From Clostridium sp. CAG:1219 (GTDB lineage Bacteria; Bacillota; Clostridia; TANB77; CAG-465): a stretch of DNA of 19,404 nucleotides. How positions within the stretch are numbered: the stretch's first letter is position 1; each line of letters begins with the position of its first letter. A program made the translations under genes and the position numbers. Below the pieces are notes generated by a model. That model did not search any database and was not told the origin of the DNA. It saw nothing but the letters and a program-made list of their open reading frames with translations. The stretch is taken from positions 744 through 20,147 of the forward strand of contig HF996745.1 of the NCBI GenBank assembly GCA_000433335.1, written 5' to 3'. Positions 13,624-19,404 of the stretch are shown here, piece after piece.

Positions 13624-14844
13624 ATGAAGATAAAATTAGGTGTATTTTTTGGTGGTAAGAGTGTTGAACATGAAGTATCTATAATTACCGCAATTCAAGC
13701 CATGGAAAATATGGATAAAGAAAAATATGATATTATTCCAATATATATATCTAAAGACAATAAAATGTATTGTGGAGAGCTTGTTGGAAATATAAAAGAG
13801 TATAGTAACGTCGAAAAACTAATGGAAAAAAGTTATTGTATAACACTTGCTCAAAGAGGAGATAAAACAGTATTATTAAAATGCAATAAGAAGATGTTTG
13901 AAAGTGATATATATGATTACATTGATATAGCATTTCCAATAGTACATGGAACTAATGTTGAAGATGGAACACTTCAAGGATTTTTAAAGATGTTTAATCT
14001 TCCATATGTTGGTTGCGATGTAATGTCCTCTGCTGTTGGAATGGATAAATATGTTTGTAAATGTGTTTTAAAAGAAAATAATATTCCAGTGCTTGATTGT
14101 AAATGTTATAGCCTAAAAGATTATAATTTAGGAGTTGAAGATATAATATCTGATGTAGAAAAAAATATTGAATATCCAGTTATAGTAAAGCCAATTAATC
14201 TTGGATCAAGTGTAGGAATTGAAATTGCAAAAGAGAGGTCTGAACTAAATGAGGCAATAGAAAATGCTTTTACATATTCTAAGAAGATTTTAATTGAAAG
14301 AGCAATCAAAAACTTAAAAGAAGTAAATTGTTCTGTACTTGGAGATTACGAAGAAGCAAGAGCCTCAGAATGTGAAGAGCCTGTAAAAACAGATGAAATA
14401 TTAAGTTTTACAGATAAATATATTTCAGGTTCAAAGGGAAGTAAAACTTCTGGATCTAAAACTTCAATGAATGCGGGAGTTTTAAAATTACCAGCAGATA
14501 TTACAGAAGAGCAAAAAAATGAAATACAAAGTTTAGCAATAAAAACTTTTAATGCTCTTGGATGTTTGGGTGTTATTCGTATTGATTTTATGATAGATCA
14601 GGATATAAATAAAATATATGTAAATGAGGTTAATACTATACCGGGATCACTTTCTTTCCACCTTTGGAGAGCAACAGATGTAAACTATAAGGATTTGCTA
14701 GATAAAATGATTGATCTTGCATTAAAAAGAAACCGTGAAGAAGGAGAAATGACTTTCTCATTTGATAGTAATATACTTGCAGGGTATACTAAAGATTCCT
14801 TTAAAGGATTTGGTGGAACAAAAGGTGCAAAACTAGGAAATTAA
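13624..14844 (+). CDS. ddl: D-alanine-D-alanine ligase family protein (ATP-grasp)
   Basis: A 406-residue ATP-grasp ligase, longer than typical Ddl (about 305-365). Motifs in order: FFGGKSVEHEVS (8-19), the D-Ala1 loop; IVHGTNVEDGTLQG; YVGCDVMSSAVGMDKYVCK; YPVIVKPINLGSSVGI, the ATP glycine-rich part; then IERAIK-LKEVNCSVLG; RIDFM; and NEVNTIPGS (334-342), with the metal-binding E335 and N337. A Gly/Ser/Lys-rich insert sits at 269-281 in the omega-loop region, and a Gly/Phe-rich tail of about 35 residues follows the last core helix. The end NTIPGSLSFHLWRAT matches a subfamily rather than DdlA/B or VanA, so the second amino acid could differ from D-Ala. Start ATG 13624 has AGAGGGG 8 bases upstream; an in-frame extension inside murF is rejected. 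It would supply the dipeptide for the neighbouring Mur ligase. Specificity not resolved. Confidence 0.85.
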   Translation: MKIKLGVFFGGKSVEHEVSIITAIQAMENMDKEKYDIIPIYISKDNKMYCGELVGNIKEYSNVEKLMEKSYCITLAQRGDKTVLLKCNKKMFESDIYDYIDIAFPIVHGTNVEDGTLQGFLKMFNLPYVGCDVMSSAVGMDKYVCKCVLKENNIPVLDCKCYSLKDYNLGVEDIISDVEKNIEYPVIVKPINLGSSVGIEIAKERSELNEAIENAFTYSKKILIERAIKNLKEVNCSVLGDYEEARASECEEPVKTDEILSFTDKYISGSKGSKTSGSKTSMNAGVLKLPADITEEQKNEIQSLAIKTFNALGCLGVIRIDFMIDQDINKIYVNEVNTIPGSLSFHLWRATDVNYKDLLDKMIDLALKRNREEGEMTFSFDSNILAGYTKDSFKGFGGTKGAKLGN

Positions 14845-14860
14845 TATATACCTATTGTTA

Positions 14861-14901
14861 AAAGAAATAATTATGCGTAATGCAGATTATTTCTTTTTTT
14901 A
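14861..14901 (+). terminator. terminator of the hydrolase-Mur ligase-Ddl operon
   Basis: AAAGAAATAAT (14861-14871) pairs with ATTATTTCTTT (14886-14896) over 11 bp, with an inner TGC/GCA, and the arm runs into a T-run to 14900. It begins 16 bases after the ddl stop. Confidence 0.85.
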
Positions 14902-14929
14902 CTTTTTATCAGATTTTTATATAATTTTA

Positions 14930-14958
14930 TTTCCAAACAGAAAAAAATAGTGTATAAT
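14930..14958 (+). promoter_or_regulatory. sigma-A promoter of the GH18-SNF2 operon
   Basis: TTTCCA (14930-14935; four of six bases) and a perfect TATAAT (14953-14958) are 17 bases apart. The start near 14965 leaves a leader of about 20 nt, with AAAGGTGG at 14971-14978 before the GTG at 14987. Confidence 0.6.
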
Positions 14959-14986
14959 GTAGATTGATTTAAAGGTGGTAGATATT

Positions 14987-16627
14987 GTGATTCAAGAGAT
15001 AAAAAAATATGTTATAGTAGGCTTAATGCTAGTACTTAGTATAGTAATTGTGTTTGGATGCTCAAGGAAAGAAGATAAAATTAAAAATACAATAGAAAAT
15101 TTAGTTATATATGGAGACAACATAGATACAGATTTTAAACCATTTATGGAAGGCAGTGTTCCATATATTGCCGTTGATACTATATCTAAGGTTATAGATG
15201 AATATATATATTATGATAAGGTTTCAACTAAGGTAATAATAACTACATATAATGATGTTATTAAACTAAAAGTTGGCGAAAAGGTTATGTCAAGAAATTT
15301 AGAAAATATAAACATAGAAAATGAAGCTAAACTAGTTGACGGTATTCCATATATACCAATATCACTTTTTACTGATATATATGATATAACAATAACTTAT
15401 AATGATGAAACAAATACACTTTCAATAGACAAGAAAAATGAAAGTGATATAAAGGTTAAATATAATCAAGTAAATGTTTATGAAAAATTATCTACAAATT
15501 CAAAAGTACTTGCTACACTTTATAAAAATTCAACACTAAAAGTGTACGAGGAAAGTTTAAATCATAGCAGATGGTATAAAGTAAGAACAGAAACCGGAAT
15601 TGTTGGATATATTTCTAAGAATGCTATTAATTTAGAAAATAATGAGGAAGATTCAGAAAACGATACAATACTTGATAATAAAATGTACGAGAATAAAGTT
15701 GTTATGTTCTGGCAATATGGCTCAAATGTAAAAACTTTAGGAAATAAAATAGATGGAGTAAATGTTGTATCACCAACGTGGTACGAACTTAAAAATAGTA
15801 GCGGAGATATAATATCTGAGTACAGTAAAGAATATTATGATAAAGCAAAGTCAAATGGATATGAAATTTGGCCAATAGTAACAAATGGTATAGATAATGC
15901 AGATTATTCATCTAAGGATACATCTGATCTTATGAATAGTGAAACTTCAAGGGAAAAATTTATTAAGAATATGTTAAAAATAGCTCAAGATAATAAGCTA
16001 GACGGAATAAATATAGACTTTGAAGCAATGAAAACTGATGATAAGAAACTATATACACAGTTTATACGTGAACTTTGTCCTATCTTTAGAAAGTACGGAA
16101 TTAAAGTTTCTGTAGATATGTATTTTGTAGCATATATGGAAAGAGGAGAGATTGGAAAGGCTGCTGACTACGTTATACTTATGGGATATGATCAAAGAGG
16201 AAATTGGTCATCTGAGGAGGGGTCAATTTCTGAAATTTCATGGGTTGAGAAAAATATAACATCTCTAATTGAAGATTCTAAGATTAATCCTTCAAAAATT
16301 ATTTTAGGAGTGCCATTTTATACTAGATTGTGGATAAGGAATAATGCTAACAATACTCTAACAACTAAAGTATATTCTATGAAAAATTGTGACGAATTTA
16401 TAAAGAGTAATTCACTTACAAAAAAAATGGATGAAGCAAGTGGCCAAAATTATGTTGAATGTACAAAAGGGAATACAGAATATAAACTATGGATAGAAGA
16501 TGGTGACTCTATAAAAAATAGAGTTAATATAATTAACAAATTTAAATTGGCTGGAATATCTGGATGGCAAAAAGGTTTAGAAACAGAGGATATATGGAGT
16601 GTAATTAATTCAAATATTGAAAAATAG
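14987..16627 (+). CDS. GH18 glycosyl hydrolase lipoprotein with SH3b and copper-amine-oxidase-like N-terminus
   Basis: A 546-residue exported protein. Residues 1-24 are a signal peptide with the lipobox VFG|C25, so it is likely a membrane-anchored lipoprotein. Residues 40-150 have the beta pattern of the copper-amine-oxidase N-terminal domain (GVPYIAVDTIS, DGIPYIPISLF). An SH3b wall-binding domain follows at about 155-212 (VNVYEKLSTNSKVLATLYKN...WYKVRTETGIVGYIS). The GH18 barrel covers about 230-540 with catalytic DGINIDFE (339-346, E346 the acid), as in YaaH/SleL-like enzymes that cut N-acetylglucosaminyl bonds in peptidoglycan or cortex. So it probably remodels the cell wall or spore. The start is GTG 14987 rather than the in-frame GTG 14975, which lies inside the AAAGGTGG ribosome site. 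The helicase gene follows 9 bases later. Confidence 0.9.
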   Translation: MIQEIKKYVIVGLMLVLSIVIVFGCSRKEDKIKNTIENLVIYGDNIDTDFKPFMEGSVPYIAVDTISKVIDEYIYYDKVSTKVIITTYNDVIKLKVGEKVMSRNLENINIENEAKLVDGIPYIPISLFTDIYDITITYNDETNTLSIDKKNESDIKVKYNQVNVYEKLSTNSKVLATLYKNSTLKVYEESLNHSRWYKVRTETGIVGYISKNAINLENNEEDSENDTILDNKMYENKVVMFWQYGSNVKTLGNKIDGVNVVSPTWYELKNSSGDIISEYSKEYYDKAKSNGYEIWPIVTNGIDNADYSSKDTSDLMNSETSREKFIKNMLKIAQDNKLDGINIDFEAMKTDDKKLYTQFIRELCPIFRKYGIKVSVDMYFVAYMERGEIGKAADYVILMGYDQRGNWSSEEGSISEISWVEKNITSLIEDSKINPSKIILGVPFYTRLWIRNNANNTLTTKVYSMKNCDEFIKSNSLTKKMDEASGQNYVECTKGNTEYKLWIEDGDSIKNRVNIINKFKLAGISGWQKGLETEDIWSVINSNIEK

Positions 16628-16636
16628 GAGCAAAAA

Positions 16637-19404
16637 ATGTTAATTGAACCAAATGAAATTAATAAAATTTTAAGCCTAGCTTCGACTCAACAGATAAATA
16701 GAGGTAAAAAATATTATGAGCAAGATAGAGTTAAAATTTTAAATGTTAATATTAATAACGATAAAAATTTTAAAATAAATACAGCAATAAAAGATGTGGA
16801 TAGTATTAATTATTTTGTCAGTGTTGAAAAAGGAAAAAATAATATTGTCTCAAAATGTGATTGCAAAGAGTTTACCAAAAATGGGGCTCTTTGCTCTCAT
16901 ATTATTAGTACACTTTTTGATATTTATATAGATTATGAAAATTATTTAAATTTTAAACCTGAAGAGAATTTAACTTATAATGATATGACTTTGGGATTAA
17001 AGTCAAATAATAATTTTATAAAAAAATATATTCCATTGGAGATAAATAAAAAAAACACAATTTCTTCGATAAAAAATATATTGAACGACTATAGTTATGA
17101 TGTTGTAACAGTATATAAATTACTTCAATATGTATTTAGTGAATTTAGTAGTGTAGAATGTATGCAATTTGCCAAGAAACTATTAAATCCTAAGAATATG
17201 AAGATAAATGTATTTGAAGATAATGTAAAAAATCCTGAAGTTATTATTGAAGTAATTAAAAAAAGCGAGTGTATATCAATAAAATCAAATATTTTAGAAA
17301 AAGAGTTTTTTATATATAACAATAGTATGTACTACATAGAAGATGGTAGTATTTATAAATGTACGAAAAAATTTTTATATTCAATGTTACCATATATTAT
17401 AAGCTTAAACAATATACAAAGTAATACTTTTAATATAAAGGAAAGTGATATTGAAAGCTTTTATGATAATATGTTTATAAATATAAAAGAATTTATTACG
17501 CTTGAGGATAAAGACAAAATACTTTTAGAATATAATAGTTACGAGTTAAAAGGAAAAATTTATCTGGATTTAAATGATAAAGGAAATATAGTTTCTAATA
17601 TTAAAGTAGAATATAAAGGAAAAGAAGAGGATATATTCGATAATCTAAAAAATAACGAAGATAAGACTATCTCTTATTATTTTATTATAATTCAAATAAT
17701 CAAGGATATTGGATTTAGCATAGATTATGAAAAAAAGGAAATTTCAATTAAAAATGAAGATAGAAAGTATGAATTTATAAAAAATGGTATTAATAGATTA
17801 ATAAATGAATATGACCTTGAAGTTATGGCTACTGATAGATTTAAAAAGAGGAAAATTACGACTCTAAAGGGAATGAATATAAATATTGGAATTAACAATG
17901 ATTTAGTTGAAGTAGACTTGTCTAATATCGGAATTTCAACATATGAAATATATGATATGTTAAAAGCTTATAGACAAAAAAAGAAGTATTTTAAATTAAA
18001 GCGAGGAGATTATATAGATTTAAATGAAGAAAATCTTAAGTCTTTTTTCAAAATTTCAAATGAAGTTTTAAATGGTAGTTTTTCAGATGATTCTACAAAA
18101 ATATTTATTCCAAAATATAAAGTATTATATCTTGAAAATTTATTAAAAAAAGATTCAAATATTAAGATAAATAGAACTGAAGAGTATAAAAAAATAATTG
18201 ATGAAATAAACAACATTAATAAAAATAAATATGAACTACCAAGTAATCTAAATGCTAAAATGAGGGAATATCAAATTCAAGGTTACAATTGGATAATGTC
18301 ACTTAAAAAATATGGATTTGGAGGTGTTCTTGCAGATGATATGGGGCTTGGTAAAACGTTGCAAGTTATAAGTGTCTTATTGGAAGAAAAAAATAACAAT
18401 AATGGAATATCTATTGTGGTATGTCCAAGTTCACTTTATTTAAACTGGAAAAAAGAAATTGAAAAATTTGCAGACGAACTCAAAACTTTAGTTGTGTTTG
18501 GAAACTATAAGCAAAGAGTAGAACTTATAAAAACAATAGATAAATATGATCTTGTAATAACGTCATATGATATGCTAAAAAGAGATATAGAGATGTATCT
18601 TGGTATTAATTTTAATTATATTATAGCAGATGAGGCTCAATATATTAAAAATAATAATACGCAAAATGCAAAAGCTATAAAGAAAATTAAAGCAAAAAAT
18701 AAGCTTGCTCTCACAGGAACTCCAATAGAAAATTCTTTATCTGAATTATGGTCAATATTTGATTTTGTATTACCAGGATATTTGTATAATTATTCTAGGT
18801 TTAGAGAAGTATATGAAAAACCTATATTAAAAGAAGAAAATAAAGAAAAAATGGAACTCCTTTCTAATATAATTTCACCGTTTTTGTTAAGGAGAACAAA
18901 AGATAACGTACTTTCTGACCTTCCAAATAAAACGGAAATACTTATGTATAATGAAATGGAAGGGGAACAAAGAAAAATATATGATATGTATTTAATGCAA
19001 GCAAAAGAAAGTGTAAGAAAAGAACTTATAGAAAAAGGCTTTGAAAAAAGTAAGCTTAAAATTCTTTCTATTATTACAAGACTTAGACAAATTTGTTTGC
19101 ATCCATCATTGTTTATAGAAAATTATGATGGGGGAAGTTCAAAACTTGAACAGTTTATTACGGTTTTAAAAGATGCTATAGCGTCTTCACATAAAATATT
19201 AGTGTTTTCAGGTTTTACATCTATGCTTGAAATAATAGAAAAAAGGTTAAAAAGTGAGGAGATTGAATATTATAAGTTGACCGGAAGTACTAAGGCACAA
19301 ACACGAATCGAGCTTGTTGATAAATTTAACAAAGAAGATAGAGTTAAAGTATTTTTAGTATCATTAAAAGCGGGCGGTACAGGACTTAATTTAGTTGGTG
19401 CTGA
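16637..19404 (+). CDS. SWIM zinc-finger / SNF2-family helicase (3' end outside window)
   Basis: The frame is open from ATG 16637, with GGAG 6 bases upstream, to the window edge: 922 residues with the last 50-80 missing. The SWIM zinc finger is at 74-88 (C74, C76, C86, H88 in CDCKEF...CSH). A bacterial SNF2-associated region follows at about 250-530. The helicase begins near 545: Walker A DDMGLGKT (567-574), DEAQ box (665-668), motif III LTGTPIENS, then FLLRRTKDNVLSDLP and the second lobe (HKILVFSGFTSML, SLKAGGTGLNLVG). Such enzymes use ATP to move on DNA and displace bound proteins; a bacterial example is RapA, which recycles RNA polymerase, but the SWIM-SNF2 group is common in clostridia and its task is not fixed. 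It overlaps no other gene and is cotranscribed with the GH18 gene, though a shared function is not evident. Confidence 0.93.
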   Translation, partial: MLIEPNEINKILSLASTQQINRGKKYYEQDRVKILNVNINNDKNFKINTAIKDVDSINYFVSVEKGKNNIVSKCDCKEFTKNGALCSHIISTLFDIYIDYENYLNFKPEENLTYNDMTLGLKSNNNFIKKYIPLEINKKNTISSIKNILNDYSYDVVTVYKLLQYVFSEFSSVECMQFAKKLLNPKNMKINVFEDNVKNPEVIIEVIKKSECISIKSNILEKEFFIYNNSMYYIEDGSIYKCTKKFLYSMLPYIISLNNIQSNTFNIKESDIESFYDNMFINIKEFITLEDKDKILLEYNSYELKGKIYLDLNDKGNIVSNIKVEYKGKEEDIFDNLKNNEDKTISYYFIIIQIIKDIGFSIDYEKKEISIKNEDRKYEFIKNGINRLINEYDLEVMATDRFKKRKITTLKGMNINIGINNDLVEVDLSNIGISTYEIYDMLKAYRQKKKYFKLKRGDYIDLNEENLKSFFKISNEVLNGSFSDDSTKIFIPKYKVLYLENLLKKDSNIKINRTEEYKKIIDEINNINKNKYELPSNLNAKMREYQIQGYNWIMSLKKYGFGGVLADDMGLGKTLQVISVLLEEKNNNNGISIVVCPSSLYLNWKKEIEKFADELKTLVVFGNYKQRVELIKTIDKYDLVITSYDMLKRDIEMYLGINFNYIIADEAQYIKNNNTQNAKAIKKIKAKNKLALTGTPIENSLSELWSIFDFVLPGYLYNYSRFREVYEKPILKEENKEKMELLSNIISPFLLRRTKDNVLSDLPNKTEILMYNEMEGEQRKIYDMYLMQAKESVRKELIEKGFEKSKLKILSIITRLRQICLHPSLFIENYDGGSSKLEQFITVLKDAIASSHKILVFSGFTSMLEIIEKRLKSEEIEYYKLTGSTKAQTRIELVDKFNKEDRVKVFLVSLKAGGTGLNLVGA

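Noticed and set aside
14428..14466. Ser/Lys/Gly-rich stretch in Ddl as a frameshift or assembly artefact
   Set aside because: The frame is intact on both sides and later motifs are correct, and related Ddl-like proteins have Gly/Ser/Lys-rich inserts at this loop, so it is a natural insertion.
1..19404. CRISPR array, prophage, insertion sequence or integron
   Set aside because: No regularly spaced repeats, transposase, integrase, capsid or toxin-antitoxin genes were seen on either strand.

Overview
The window is an AT-rich, densely coded stretch that reads like a chromosome segment of an anaerobic, endospore-forming Clostridia member. The signs are a rubrerythrin, the spore-germination pair SleB/YpeB next to BofA, the SCIFF ribosomal-peptide precursor typical of Clostridia, strong GGAGG-type ribosome sites, heavy use of AGA and ATA codons, and sigma-A promoters of the TTGACA-17-TATAAT kind. 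I see no phage genes, insertion sequences, CRISPR arrays, tRNA or rRNA. The species cannot be named from sequence alone.

Layout. 1-349 is the 3' end of a surface protein with GLUG-like repeats. 363-1004 is a monocistronic rubrerythrin with its own promoter, a dyad over the -10 and a terminator. 1052-3810 is a cell-envelope/translation operon, frr-cdsA-rseP, which lacks the uppS and dxr genes usually interleaved there. 3809-4141 (minus) is an unrecognised small protein. 4236-6594 is a spore operon, bofA-sleB-ypeB, behind what looks like a forespore sigma (F/G) promoter. 6593-7372 (minus) is a DUF421 membrane protein. 7411-7617 (minus) is a short gene for the SCIFF six-cysteine peptide, ending in a GC-rich hairpin and with no maturase gene beside it. 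7752-10811 is a two-gene operon (a probable DUF6873 protein and the helicase PcrA) whose promoter would make a leaderless mRNA. 10821-11166 is a strongly expressed, highly structured non-coding RNA of about 310 nt. 11227-14900 is a three-gene operon: alpha/beta hydrolase, membrane-anchored Mur ligase, and D-Ala-D-Ala ligase-type ATP-grasp enzyme. 14930-19404 is an operon of a GH18 lipoprotein and a SWIM/SNF2 helicase that runs off the window.

How the parts work together. Much of the window concerns the envelope: phospholipid precursor synthesis (CdsA), intramembrane proteolysis (RseP), cortex hydrolysis at germination (SleB, YpeB), a peptidoglycan-like peptide ligation module (Mur ligase plus Ddl), and a glycan hydrolase lipoprotein. 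The least explained elements are the structured RNA at about 10856-11166, which carries the octamer ACCTCCTT (the 16S anti-Shine-Dalgarno sequence) in a small hairpin and has competing helices, and the Mur ligase whose N-terminal region is membrane segments rather than a nucleotide-sugar-binding domain.
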